This document shows, piece after piece, positions 15,746 to 24,706 of a DNA stretch of 64,000 bases (its first letter is position 1; every line of letters begins with the position of its first letter). The stretch spans positions 124,001-188,000 of the forward strand of contig JADJTP010000001.1 in NCBI GenBank assembly GCA_016711095.1, written 5' to 3'. The notes under the pieces were generated by a model, which ran no database searches, had not been told where the DNA came from, and saw nothing but the letters and a program-made list of their open reading frames with translations. This DNA comes from Actinomycetales bacterium. GTDB taxonomy: Bacteria > Actinomycetota > Actinomycetes > Actinomycetales > Dermatophilaceae. The position numbers were made by a program, and so were the translations under genes.

Positions 15746-15796
15746 TGAACTGGGCTAGGCTCCGGCACACAGGAGAGGACGACGCAGAGGAGTGGC

Positions 15797-16450
15797 ATGA
15801 GCAGCGCACCGACACAGCGGGTCAACCGGCTGGACCGTCGCAAGGCGCGCACCCGCGCCGCTCTCATCGCCGCGGCGCAGACGATCATCGCCGAGGGCAG
15901 GACGAACGTGCCGATCCTCGAGATCACCCAGGCCGCTGACGTTGGAATGGGCTCCTTCTACAACCATTTCGAGACCAAGGAGCAGCTGTTCGACGCTGCG
16001 ATCGATGGCGTGATGGACGCCTACGGTGATCTCCTCGATCAACTCACCGCGGCCATCGAGGACCCCACGGAGGTGTTCGCCAGCAGTTTCCGCCTCACCG
16101 GGCGGCTGCACCGCAAGGAGCCGGAGCTCAGCAGGGTCCTTCTCAACAATGTCCTGCGCCTACTCAGTGCCGAAGACGGTCTGGCACCCCGCGCTCGGCG
16201 TGATATCGCCGCCGCGGTGGCTGCCGGCCAGTTCGATGTCGAGGACGTCGACGTCGCCGTCGCAATGACGGCCGCTGCCCTGCTCGCCCTGGGTCAGCTC
16301 TTCCTCGGCGACCGTGACCGCGATGTCGAAGAGACAACGGACCGGGTGACCGAGGACCTGCTACGGATGTTCGGCGTGCCGCGGGCGAGGGCCAGAAAGG
16401 TCTCTCGGTTGCCGTTACCGGACCTCGCCGCCCCCAGGCCGGCGGACTGA
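15797..16450 (+). CDS. TetR-family regulator of the aromatic operon
   Basis: A 217-aa TetR protein. The N-terminal helix-turn-helix reads RTRAALIAAAQTIIAEGRTNVPILEITQAADVGMGSFYNHFETKEQLFDAAI (about residues 18-70), with the usual recognition helix GMGSFYNHF. The rest is a helical ligand and dimerisation domain. A GAGGAG-like site precedes the ATG. It is divergent from the extradiol dioxygenase operon and two matching palindromes lie in the shared promoter region, so it probably represses that operon and itself until an aromatic inducer binds. Confidence 0.9.
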   Translation: MSSAPTQRVNRLDRRKARTRAALIAAAQTIIAEGRTNVPILEITQAADVGMGSFYNHFETKEQLFDAAIDGVMDAYGDLLDQLTAAIEDPTEVFASSFRLTGRLHRKEPELSRVLLNNVLRLLSAEDGLAPRARRDIAAAVAAGQFDVEDVDVAVAMTAAALLALGQLFLGDRDRDVEETTDRVTEDLLRMFGVPRARARKVSRLPLPDLAAPRPAD

Positions 16451-16481
16451 TGGTCGCAGGACCCGGCTGACCGCGTTCTGC

Positions 16482-16823
16482 TCAGACCGAGAGATCCACC
16501 ATCACCAGGGTCATTCGGCACGCTGTCTCAGCGACCAGGGCATGAGGAGCACCGGGCGCGAGGTAGATGACGTCACCGTCCCCCAAAGCATGCTCGGTGC
16601 CATCGACGGTGAACCGCATCCGGCCGCTCACCAGCTGGACCGCCACAGCGCGCGGCGACGTGTGCTCAGTGAGCATTTCCCCGGCGTCGAACGTGAACTG
16701 CACGATCCGCATCACGTCGTTCGTCACCAGGACTCGCGACGTTGTCGACTCGGCCACGACTGGCAGTGCGTCGATCAGATTCACGTGGGCGGATGACTCT
16801 AGGACGGGGGACAGCTTCGCCAT
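16482..16823 (-). CDS. Cupin-domain protein
   Basis: A 113-aa single-domain cupin. The motifs are FDAGEMLTEHTSPRAVAVQLVSGRMRF (one histidine, HxnE-like) and LGDGDVIYLAPGAPHALVA with the second-motif histidine. Such small cupins may bind a metal or a small ligand, or detoxify. It ends tail to tail with tetR, 31 bp apart, and its function in relation to the aromatic operon is unclear. Confidence 0.82.
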   Translation of the reverse strand: MAKLSPVLESSAHVNLIDALPVVAESTTSRVLVTNDVMRIVQFTFDAGEMLTEHTSPRAVAVQLVSGRMRFTVDGTEHALGDGDVIYLAPGAPHALVAETACRMTLVMVDLSV

Positions 16824-16903
16824 GCGGCGAGCCTAGACCGCCCGGCGGAGGTCGGGCAGTGCCCTGCAGAACCTCACGACGATCCTGCGTCCAGGTTTGA
16901 GGC

Positions 16904-17629
16904 TCAAAGTGTGGTGGTGAGTTCCGGATGACGAGTCGGATCGGTGACTACCGCTCGGGCGACATCGCTGAGCCGGTGGTGATTTCGGCGGGCGAAGTCG
17001 CGCATCTTGGTAAAGGCGGCGTCCACGTCGATGCCGTGGGTTCTGGCCAGGACGCCCTTGGCCTGCTCGATGGTGATCCGGCTGTTCAGGGCGCTTTGCA
17101 ACTGCTCGGTGAGGATCTCTGCGTCACGGATGATGCGTTCCTGGAGGAGCCCGATGGTCGCGATATCGGCCAGGCACTGGATGATGCGGACGTCGGTAGG
17201 CGCGAACATGCCGGTATCAGTACTGAACAGGTTCAGCGCCCCGATCACCTTGTGGCGGTGGCGCAGGGGGAAGGCGTGGACCGACTGGAACCCGACCTCG
17301 ATCGCGCGTGGGGCGAACAGCGGCCACCGCTGACCTGCATGATGCAGGTCGCTGTTGACCACCGCGACGCCAGTGCGGTAACAGTCCAGGCAGGGCCCCT
17401 CGCGGTACTGCAATTGAAAAAGCTCCAGCAGTTTGACCGACTCCTGGGATGAAGCTACGTACTGGAGTTGACCGTGCGGGTCGGCCAGCAGCAGCCCTGC
17501 GGAGGCAGCGTCGCTGACCTCGGCGGTGTGTCGAGTGAGGGACCCCAGGAAGTCAACGACGTCGAAGTCGTCGACGAGAGTGTCAGCCACCTCGACGAAG
17601 ACCTCGGCGAGACGATCAACGGCGATCAT
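16904..17629 (-). CDS. GAF-ANTAR transcription antitermination regulator
   Basis: A 241-aa signalling protein. Residues about 20-160 form a GAF sensor domain (SAGLLLADPHGQLQYVAS, then REGPCLDCYRTG and VIGALNLFSTD). Residues about 172-230 form an ANTAR RNA-binding domain (LNSRITIEQAKGVLARTHGIDVDAAF, then RRNHHRLSDVARAVV) that would prevent termination at paired hairpins in target mRNAs. A second GAF-ANTAR gene lies 68 bp upstream on the same strand. The GAF ligand and target RNAs are unknown. Confidence 0.9.
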   Translation of the reverse strand: MIAVDRLAEVFVEVADTLVDDFDVVDFLGSLTRHTAEVSDAASAGLLLADPHGQLQYVASSQESVKLLELFQLQYREGPCLDCYRTGVAVVNSDLHHAGQRWPLFAPRAIEVGFQSVHAFPLRHRHKVIGALNLFSTDTGMFAPTDVRIIQCLADIATIGLLQERIIRDAEILTEQLQSALNSRITIEQAKGVLARTHGIDVDAAFTKMRDFARRNHHRLSDVARAVVTDPTRHPELTTTL

Positions 17630-17697
17630 GATGTCCGCCTCCCGCTCGTGTGGCGCACGAGGAGTCGTTGCTGGTTCTTCTCATGTTCTGTCCCGCA

Positions 17698-18435
17698 CTA
17701 GGTCTTGTCTCGCACCAAGACGAGTCTACCGGCGACGATCTCCTTAGCGACATCGCTTATGGTCCGCTCAGCGGCGAAGCAGTGGGCTCTGAGCCTGGCC
17801 ATCGCCTCGCCGATGCCCACGTCGAGGTCAACCATCACCATGCCCTGCGCCTGGTAGACCTCCAGCCGGTTGGCCAGCGCGTCGTCCAAGTCGGGGGAGA
17901 ACTGGCTTGTGCCGGCTCGCGCCTGCCCGTCAGTGAGGATCCTCATCGCGAGGTCGGCGAACGTGCACGCCTGACCGAGGGCGTCGGGGGCGAGCGACCC
18001 CGGTTCCGCGCGATAGATGTCCAGGGCCCCCACATGAGCCGCCCCGACCTGGAGCGGGAAGGCGAACACCCCTCGGACGCCGTGCTGTTGGGCGGCTGGG
18101 GCATAGCCGGGCCACCGACGGCTGCCCCGGGCGCGCAGATCGGGCTCCAGGACCGGCCGGCGCGAGACGTAGGCATCGACACAGGGCCCTTCGCCGAGGG
18201 TGAACTGCAGCTCCTCGAGCACCCTGCTTCGCGCGTCGGAGGCGGCGACCATCCCACCGCCGTGGTTGTCATCCGTGAGCAGGCTGACACCGGCTCCCGA
18301 CGCCGACAGGGCTCGGGTCAGTGCCGAGCATAGCCGTTCCAACCGAAGGATGGTGCCACCGGCGCTCGCCGCTGTCCCTGGCTCGTCATCGATGAGCTGA
18401 TTGGCGCGAGCCATCCTTGCCCGGTAGCTGTTCAT
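17698..18435 (-). CDS. GAF-ANTAR transcription antitermination regulator
   Basis: A 245-aa paralogue of the downstream gene. The GAF domain is at about residues 30-165 (GAGVSLLTDDNHGGGMVAASD, GEGPCVDAYVSRRPV, HVGALDIYRAEPG) and the ANTAR domain at about 175-235 (LANRLEVYQAQGMVMVDLDVGIGEAMARL, then TISDVAKEIVAGRL). An ATG 9 bp upstream at 18444 is an alternative start. The two genes probably form one transcript; having two sensors suggests that one transcript class responds to two signals. Confidence 0.88.
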   Translation of the reverse strand: MNSYRARMARANQLIDDEPGTAASAGGTILRLERLCSALTRALSASGAGVSLLTDDNHGGGMVAASDARSRVLEELQFTLGEGPCVDAYVSRRPVLEPDLRARGSRRWPGYAPAAQQHGVRGVFAFPLQVGAAHVGALDIYRAEPGSLAPDALGQACTFADLAMRILTDGQARAGTSQFSPDLDDALANRLEVYQAQGMVMVDLDVGIGEAMARLRAHCFAAERTISDVAKEIVAGRLVLVRDKT

Positions 18436-18444
18436 CGTGACCAC

Positions 18445-19493
18445 CGAAGCGCGACCGCACTGCCAGGCAGGCGATCAGTTGCCGGGATGAGCAGAGCAGG
18501 GTGCCACGACGCGACCCCATCGTCGACCGGCAATCGAAGAGAAGCGCGGTAGAGCCCCCGAGTCTCAAGCAAGTGGTGCCTTCTGACGAGCCGTACGACA
18601 GGCACGTCGTTGTGGATCACGTCCATCCTCTCCCGTGCCTTAAAGGGGGTGATGAAGGGCGGGTCAAACGCGGGATGTCTCACCCATGAGGATATCTTCA
18701 CCAACCGAGGGCTGGGGGCCGTGTTCCTGACGCCCTGTTCAAATGGAGTTGAGTACCCTACAATCAGAGAGCACGGCTGCCCTGGACCCCGGTAGTGATA
18801 TTCCACCACCGCGGGAGTCCTACATGGGAATCGATGCAACAATCCCGGCCAGGAATACTCTCGCGCTCGATTCTTGTGGTCGTGATCGACGTGGCACGGC
18901 TTCGCTTCTGAGGTGTTGTGTCTCGACAGCGCACCACGTCGACGAGCAGAACCACCCCCCTCACTGTGATCGGCATGCCCGAGTCGCTGAGGCTCGTCTT
19001 GGACCTGCTCGATTCAGAGGGCTCACCCTCCCACCCAGCTTCCCCCGCCCCGGTTGACCGTCCGCACGGCCCCCTGAGGGGAGGTGCGGGAGGTCTCGAT
19101 CACGCACAAGCCGGCCCCTTTCCGTGCTCGCCGGGCGACGCGGCAGAACGATCAACACTGCACTGCGAGGCTCTCGGCGCGCCAACACGTGCCTAAGCCA
19201 CCCGAACCAGGCACCCCTCTGGACGGCGGGCCATCGCAGCCACAGACACGCTGGCGCCAGTCGTAGAAGGCACACAACTGGCGCCAGTGTGGGCGGGTAA
19301 CCCGCCGAGCCGCCGCATCTGGCCTGTGGTGGGACGGATCGGCGGCGAAATAGGGACCATCGAGCTCCAGTCCGGAAGCTTTGAAGGAGGTGTCTTGCGG
19401 TGACTTCCCTCCACACGTGGGATCCCCCACGCATCTGATCGAGCGCACGATGCGACCGGTGATCTCGGTGGTGCGCTGCCAGCCGCCGAGTGG
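18445..19493. other. Gene-free stretch of about 1 kb with palindromes
   Basis: No frame in this stretch shows convincing coding character; short ORFs are Arg/Pro/Ser-rich. A weak promoter-like pair (TTCAAA at about 18734, TACAAT about 17 bp later) faces rightward. Two copies of the 10-bp palindrome CTGGCGCCAG lie at 19251-19260 and 19278-19287, followed closely by a GCGGGT-A-ACCCGC hairpin. It may hold regulatory RNA or the decayed remains of a gene. Confidence 0.5.
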
Positions 19494-20498
19494 TCAGAGG
19501 AACAACTGACAGTCACCCTTCTGGATCGTCCCGCCCCAAGAGCGTCCCGACCACATCGCCGTGCACATCGACCGCACCGAGCCCGCTGGGTTGGCGAATA
19601 CGCCGACCTCGTACTCGTCGACATAGTCGTCGTTGGTGTCGCTGTCGGAGTCGCGTTTGGTCACCCCACAGACGAACGGGTTGTTGCCGACCACGGGATC
19701 GGCATACATGCTCTCGATCCGTGCGCTGTTGAAGTTGCGGCCCCACGTCTCGATCTCGCTGCCGATGCTGCGATAGACGTAGTAGTTCTTCTTCCATGAG
19801 CGGAACTTCATCCGCGCACTGCCACTGGTGAAGTTCATTTCTGAGGGGTTCGTGGTGGCCACGATCGTCTGGTCGCCGCGGTGCTCGACGAGCGCGTGGG
19901 AGCCACGTCCGGACAGAGCTTCATCCAGCAAACGGTCCCGGAGGCGCTCGGCGTCGGCCGAGAGGTCGACGCTCCGCACCCCGCCGGTGCGACCTGTCGC
20001 AAGATCCCTTGGGAGCATGTGGAACGAGTCGCGTCCGATGGTGACCCAGCCGTCCGCGTTCGTGATGGTGTCGAGGATCGGGTCCCCGAAGGTGAACACC
20101 TCGCTGTCCGAGGCGTCGAGACGCTGATACTTCCCGACTCGCCGCATCGAAGCGAGCACCGTTGATCCGGTGCCTGCGAACCCGAACGTGCTGCGCAGGA
20201 ACCGCACCAGATCGGCGGCACTGTCGAACCGCGAGTTCTCGCAGTGCACAACGCCGTCCTTCGGGAAATGCAGTTTCACTGCACCGGACGCTGCGGTCGA
20301 CACACGGCCGTTGGACGCGATCGTCAGCGGCCTCGATGCGGGTGCCGCCGCCACGGCTGCGTTGTCCGGAGTTTCCGCGGGGTCGTCGGGCCGTTGCTGG
20401 CGGCCCTCCAGGTGGTCCCGCAGGTTCTGTCGTTCATCGTCGCTGACCGCCGAGCGGAACCGCTCCAGCAGCTCGTCGGTGTCGAGGTTCTCGCTCAT
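19494..20498 (-). CDS. Unrecognised soluble protein, 334 aa
   Basis: The ATG at 20498 is preceded by GGAAGGGG at 5 bp, so it is preferred over a TTG 15 bp upstream. The first 60 residues are acidic and helical (DTDELLERFRSAVSDDERQNLRDHLEG) and then Ala/Pro-rich. Residues about 65-190 are mixed alpha-beta. The C-terminal 100 residues are rich in Trp, Tyr, Asn and Ser (SWKKNYYVYRSIGSEIETWG, DSDSDTNDDYVDEYEVGVF, MWSGRSWGGTIQKGDC), suggesting a beta-rich module. There is no signal peptide or membrane helix. I do not recognise a family; neighbours offer no clue. Confidence 0.6.
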   Translation of the reverse strand: MSENLDTDELLERFRSAVSDDERQNLRDHLEGRQQRPDDPAETPDNAAVAAAPASRPLTIASNGRVSTAASGAVKLHFPKDGVVHCENSRFDSAADLVRFLRSTFGFAGTGSTVLASMRRVGKYQRLDASDSEVFTFGDPILDTITNADGWVTIGRDSFHMLPRDLATGRTGGVRSVDLSADAERLRDRLLDEALSGRGSHALVEHRGDQTIVATTNPSEMNFTSGSARMKFRSWKKNYYVYRSIGSEIETWGRNFNSARIESMYADPVVGNNPFVCGVTKRDSDSDTNDDYVDEYEVGVFANPAGSVRSMCTAMWSGRSWGGTIQKGDCQLFL

Positions 20499-20828
20499 TG
20501 CTGCCCCTTCCAAACGGTGGATGCGGTAGGGCTGACGGGGGACGGGACTGCTGCGCCCTCGTCGTGGAATGCCTCCGGGATGCCCGCCCGGGGACGTCGA
20601 TGGTGCTGGCCGATGTCGGCGAAGGGCCTCACGTGTCGTGGAGAATGACCCGATGTGTCGGTCCCGGTGTGGTGATCATCACACCGTACTCCTCCGGTGA
20701 CAGGCTGAGGCGGGCTTTGCTACAGCTGCGTCGCGCGGAGACAGACGCTCGGAGACAGTCGCTCGGAGACAGTCGCTCGGACACAGTCGCTCGGAGACAG
20801 TCGGGTGTGCGGCTTGAAGGGCGGGGGC
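20499..20828. other. Intergenic region containing a minisatellite
   Basis: About 330 bp between two minus-strand genes. No convincing gene is present. Its main content is the 14-bp tandem repeat at 20736-20805, listed separately. Confidence 0.5.
20736..20805. repeat. 14-bp tandem repeat, five units
   Basis: Unit CGGAGACAGTCGCT repeated five times head to tail with single substitutions in units 1 and 4 and a changed end in unit 5. There are no unique spacers, so it is a minisatellite rather than a CRISPR array. It lies just downstream of the stop at 20829. Confidence 0.9.
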
Positions 20829-21371
20829 TCACGACCCTTGCATCGCCGCACCACGCAGGAGAGCGCGGACTTCATCAACACTTCGTTCGCCGAGCTCGAC
20901 AGCCCGTGGCTTAGCTCCGGCAAGGCTGCGCGTCGCCTCGTCCGCGTTGTCGTCGAACGTCGCGGCAGCAGTGCCGACGGCGGTGTCGAGACTGATCAGT
21001 TCACGCACGAGCGGATCAATACGGTCGAAGGCCTCGGCACTCAGGCTCGCCGCAGCGGCCTCAGCCGCGAGAAGTTTGGGTAGCAGCTCGCGCATTCGTG
21101 CGTCGTAGGACTCGATCTCTTCCCGGAGCCGTGCCGACGACTGAGAAGTCGCGGCCCAAGCCAGCCAGGCGACTGCTTGTGTTCCTGTTGCGAGCAGCTG
21201 GAGGAGTTCAAGCAGAGCCTGCCGCTCTGCCCTAGCCAGTTCGTCCACGCGAGCTGAGCGCATTCGCTCATACTCAAGGAGGCGCTGATGGCGGGCGGTG
21301 AGCGCAGAACCCAAGATCCCCGCCGCAGCACCGATACCCGTGCCAATCAAGCCAGCCACGGTGGCGTCCAT
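20829..21371 (-). CDS. Membrane-anchored helical protein
   Basis: A 180-aa protein from the ATG at 21371 (an upstream in-frame start at 21410 adds 13 unlikely residues). A Gly/Ala-rich membrane segment at about residues 4-22 (VAGLIGTGIGAAAGILGSALT) is followed by an amphipathic, probably coiled-coil region (EYERMRSARVDELARAERQALLELLQLL) and further Ala/Leu/Glu helices. Layout suggests a single-pass protein with a long cytoplasmic helical domain. Function unknown. Confidence 0.6.
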   Translation of the reverse strand: MDATVAGLIGTGIGAAAGILGSALTARHQRLLEYERMRSARVDELARAERQALLELLQLLATGTQAVAWLAWAATSQSSARLREEIESYDARMRELLPKLLAAEAAAASLSAEAFDRIDPLVRELISLDTAVGTAAATFDDNADEATRSLAGAKPRAVELGERSVDEVRALLRGAAMQGS

Positions 21372-21446
21372 GTTGACAGTGTGGCTGATGCCAACGTGGT
21401 GCTGCTGCACCGACGCTGGGTGCGGCGGTGCAGCAGCATTGGCGAG

Positions 21447-21620
21447 TCAGCCGTTGAAGGCGTCCTTGATGTTCTCCCCGGCCTTCTTCACGTCGGCCTT
21501 GATTTGGTCGCCCCTGCCCTCGGCTTCCAAACCCTCGTCGCCGGTGATCTTCCCGGCGGCCTCCTTCGCTTTGCCCTTCAAGTCCTCGGCGACGTTCTTG
21601 ACCTTGTCCGTTGCGCTCAT
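21447..21620 (-). CDS. CsbD-like stress protein, 57 aa
   Basis: A short gene with start at 21620 and an AAGGAAGG site about 10 bp before it. The product begins MSATDKVKNVAEDLKGKAKE and continues with AAGKITGDEGLEAEGRGDQI, then KADVKKAGENIKDAF: the standard CsbD repeat rich in Lys, Ala, Gly and Glu. CsbD proteins are small hydrophilic general-stress proteins of unknown mechanism. The reading frame and the charged composition are unmistakable despite the small size. Confidence 0.88.
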   Translation of the reverse strand: MSATDKVKNVAEDLKGKAKEAAGKITGDEGLEAEGRGDQIKADVKKAGENIKDAFNG

Positions 21621-22021
21621 AACAGGTGTTCCTTCCTTGTGGTGTTCTTGCGGCGCCCGCTGGGTGGGCGTGCGGGTGTGTGGGCGACGAGGCGGTGGTC
21701 GCAGATGCGTCTGGACGTTGCCCTTCCGGTAGCTCCTGCTGCCAGGGTTGGGCGCGCCTGGGGGGCGCTGCGATCATCCATCGGGTTCACGGGAGCCGGC
21801 TACCGGGGGCGGGTCGGATGCGGTCGACGGCTGGGACGGGGTTGAGGTCGATAACGTTGACCTTGACGGCGTGTCGGCTAGGGGCGGGTCAGCCCCAACA
21901 CTTTCTGCTGCACCTGACTGTACGGCACGTGCCGTGGCCGGCCCAGGGGTGGCGAGTGGAGGTGATGTGGAGGTCAGTCCGGACACCATGCGCGTGCTGC
22001 GCCGGCAGGCCCAGCGGGCTC
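21621..22021. other. Intergenic region upstream of csbD-like gene
   Basis: About 400 bp without a supportable gene. It should contain the csbD-like promoter reading leftward and the 3' end of the nirK operon. A perfect 14-bp palindrome ACGGCACGTGCCGT lies at 21922-21935 and could be an operator. Confidence 0.45.
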
Positions 22022-24706
22022 TCACGGACCGACCTCGATGAGGCCGTGCGCTCCACGTTCGCCATCGACCATGAGATGGCTGACGAGAGGGTAGTTCCCC
22101 GCCTCCGAGAAGGCCATCTCGACGAACCCACCCTGTGCCGGAGCCAGCGCCAGCACCTGGCTGCCGGCCCCGGCCTGGGGGTCGCCCGGTGCCGCGCGCA
22201 GCAACCAGGACCCCTCGGCATACACCCGGTCGAACTGGCCCCCGACGACGTGGAAGGAGGTCGGCCGGTTGGGCCCGGCGTCCAGCACCCAGATTCGCAC
22301 CCGTTCGCCGACCTTGGCAGTCAGCGGGCGGTGGTCGTACTGGTTGGCCACGCCGTTGAAGACCACGGCGTCCGGCCGCTCGCCGGAGACCTTGGCCACG
22401 TCGACTTCGCTGGGGGCAGCGGCCGCCCAGCCCGGCCCGAGGTAGACCTCAGACTGAACGAGCACATACTCCCTGTCTGCCCTGGGCAGGTCCGCAGGGT
22501 CGATGATGACGACCCCATACATTCCAGCGGCGATGTGCGACGACATCGGCATCGTCGAGCAGTGATACATCCAGATGCCCGAGCGCGTCGCGGTGAAGCG
22601 GTACTCGAGCGACTCCCCGGGCGGAATGGTCCGCATGGGCCGGTCCGGCGCCAGGGATCCGGCGTGGAAGTCGACCGAGTGGCCGATCGTCCCGTCATTG
22701 ACGAGGGTGACGACGAAGGTGTCGCCCACCTTCCCCCGCAGGACCGGACCGGGCACCGCGCCGTTGTACGTCCACCGCCGCTGCCACACCCCGGGTGCCA
22801 CCTGCAGGTCTCGTTCCTGGACCGTGAGGGTGACGTGGTGCTCTGTGCCGCTCGGTGCCGGAGCCAGCACCGGGCTGACGGCCGTGAAGTCCGCTCCGGG
22901 CCTCGTGGCGAGGTTCGGCGCCGACGATGGCGCCTCCGGGGACGCCGTTCCGTGACCTGCCCCAGGCCCGTGCGCCGCTGCCGCCGCATCCGCCCCCGCA
23001 GGAGTCCCGGTGACGACGACGGTCAGTACCATGCCCATCTGGCGATGGCCGACGACCGTGCACCAGCCGTCCATGGCCCCGCCGACCGTCCCGACGTCCA
23101 GCCGCTCACTCGCCCCGGGCCGCAGTCGCTGGGTCTGCGAACCGTTGCTCATCAGCAAGTCGTGGGTCGTCGTCGGGTCCGTGTTAACGAGTTCGAGGAC
23201 GAGCCGGTCGCCGACAGGGACGGTCACGACCGAGGGCTCGAAGTGCATGGTCCGGGCCTCCACCCGCACGGTGGTCGTCGTTCCGCTGGCCGCGACGGCA
23301 GGGCCGCCGCCGCCCGACGCGACAAGGAACCCCGCCGCCCGCGGGTCGACGAGCACCCCCACAGCGACGACGAGCGCGATCGCGGACAACCCCACCACGA
23401 GCTGTCCGCCGGACCACACCGAACGGTGCCAGCGCCCCGAACCCCCGACCCCCCTTCTCGCCTCCGCCTCGCGCCGGGCCCGAAGCGACGCGCGGATGGC
23501 CAGTCCCAGCAGTGGCACCGAGGCCAGGTATGCCGCGAGCACGAGTGAGGTGAGCGCGACCCGCACCCAGCCGGACACGGGCATCAGGGACAGGACCAGC
23601 CCGACGTTGACAAGGACGAGACGCAGCAAGGCCCACCGGTCGGTCTGCTCCTGCGCCGAGCGCACCGCGGTCGGCCCACCCCCGAGGATGGTTGGGACGA
23701 GGTGGCTCAGCGCCCCGATGAGCAGTTGCGGGGCGAACCCGCCGGCGAGGACTGCCGCCGGCACACCGTAGGTGTCACCCATCTCGGCCCAGTCAGCGCG
23801 CAGCGCGACGGTGCCAGTCACCCAGCCCACCGCGACCAGCGCCCACCCCAGCGCCGCGGCTACCGAAAGCGTCGACATCTGACGAGGCGGCTGGGTCCTC
23901 GCCGGAACCCACAGGGCACGTCCCCACCAGAGCAGCGCGGCGGCATACGCGATGAGACCGCCGACCGCGACCCAGCGTGAGCCGACGAGAGCGCCACCGA
24001 GAACCACCGCGACTGAGCCAGACAGCAGTGGGAGTGACCGTCGAGCAAGGCTTTCCGCGCGCGGGTCGAGCCGGGTCCGCAACATCGTCGGCCACAGCGT
24101 GACGAGGGTGCCGGTGACCGTCAGCCCGATCCAGCCCAGCGCCATGACGACGGTGTGCCCGACGAGCAAACGTCCTTTCCAGTCGTCGTCCGGGCCACGC
24201 GCCAGCAGCACCCCCAACGTGGCCCCGACCGGCACGGACGCCGCCGCCACCAGGTAGTAGTGCACAGTGACCCGGAACCGCGGCGCCAGAGAACGCCGCA
24301 GCCGCCGCCACAGCATGACCGCGTGCCACAGCACGGCGAGCGAGACGAGACTGGCCCCGAGCACGGCGAGAGGCCACCGCTCGGCGACCACCCCGACAAG
24401 CGTGAGGCTGACTCCGACGAAGAGCAGCGCCAGTCGGATGCTCTGCCGGCGCCGGGCATCCAGATCCGGCGTGGTCTTGAGCAGCGCCTCCGCGAAATGG
24501 GTGCTCCACACCATCGCCGCGTGAGTCAGGGCACCCAGCAGCACGAGGTGGACCATCAGCCAACGCCCGTGAGACAGGAAGGGATGCACCGTCGTCGACA
24601 GGGCAGCTAGAAGCAGCCAGGCCAACGACGGGTAGTCGCGCCACCGCCACACCCCCCGGCCGGGCCGTTGGGTCCGGGCTCCCGCCGGCTGGGTCGGGGC
24701 CGTCAC
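22022..24706 (-). CDS. nirK: NirK-type copper nitrite reductase fused to a membrane domain and a cupredoxin
   Basis: An 894-aa protein that reduces nitrite to NO outside the membrane. Residues about 25-465 contain 11-12 membrane helices; 475-566 form a blue-copper domain with candidate ligands H515, C549, H554 and M557 or M559; 620-894 form the two-cupredoxin NirK core. NirK ligands are all recognisable: H676, H715, C716, H724 and M729 for electron transfer and catalysis, D679 and H681 in HSVDFH, H819 in SFHVVGG and H877 in LVSHLMV. GTG at 24706 overlaps the upstream stop (GTGA). The frame continues upstream, but only as the antisense shadow of the next gene. Confidence 0.88.
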   Translation of the reverse strand: MTAPTQPAGARTQRPGRGVWRWRDYPSLAWLLLAALSTTVHPFLSHGRWLMVHLVLLGALTHAAMVWSTHFAEALLKTTPDLDARRRQSIRLALLFVGVSLTLVGVVAERWPLAVLGASLVSLAVLWHAVMLWRRLRRSLAPRFRVTVHYYLVAAASVPVGATLGVLLARGPDDDWKGRLLVGHTVVMALGWIGLTVTGTLVTLWPTMLRTRLDPRAESLARRSLPLLSGSVAVVLGGALVGSRWVAVGGLIAYAAALLWWGRALWVPARTQPPRQMSTLSVAAALGWALVAVGWVTGTVALRADWAEMGDTYGVPAAVLAGGFAPQLLIGALSHLVPTILGGGPTAVRSAQEQTDRWALLRLVLVNVGLVLSLMPVSGWVRVALTSLVLAAYLASVPLLGLAIRASLRARREAEARRGVGGSGRWHRSVWSGGQLVVGLSAIALVVAVGVLVDPRAAGFLVASGGGGPAVAASGTTTTVRVEARTMHFEPSVVTVPVGDRLVLELVNTDPTTTHDLLMSNGSQTQRLRPGASERLDVGTVGGAMDGWCTVVGHRQMGMVLTVVVTGTPAGADAAAAAHGPGAGHGTASPEAPSSAPNLATRPGADFTAVSPVLAPAPSGTEHHVTLTVQERDLQVAPGVWQRRWTYNGAVPGPVLRGKVGDTFVVTLVNDGTIGHSVDFHAGSLAPDRPMRTIPPGESLEYRFTATRSGIWMYHCSTMPMSSHIAAGMYGVVIIDPADLPRADREYVLVQSEVYLGPGWAAAAPSEVDVAKVSGERPDAVVFNGVANQYDHRPLTAKVGERVRIWVLDAGPNRPTSFHVVGGQFDRVYAEGSWLLRAAPGDPQAGAGSQVLALAPAQGGFVEMAFSEAGNYPLVSHLMVDGERGAHGLIEVGP

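Noticed and set aside
18734..18762. TTCAAA/TACAAT promoter pair followed by an ORF from 18825
   Set aside because: The ORF has no coding character; the promoter match alone is too weak to list as a feature.
18961..19434. A 157-codon minus-strand ORF in the gene-free stretch
   Set aside because: Arg/Pro/Ser-rich, no ribosome-binding site, no recognisable motif; overlapping ORFs in several frames look alike.
20736..20805. Tandem repeats resembling a CRISPR array
   Set aside because: Units are 14 bp and directly adjacent with no spacers, and there are no cas genes.
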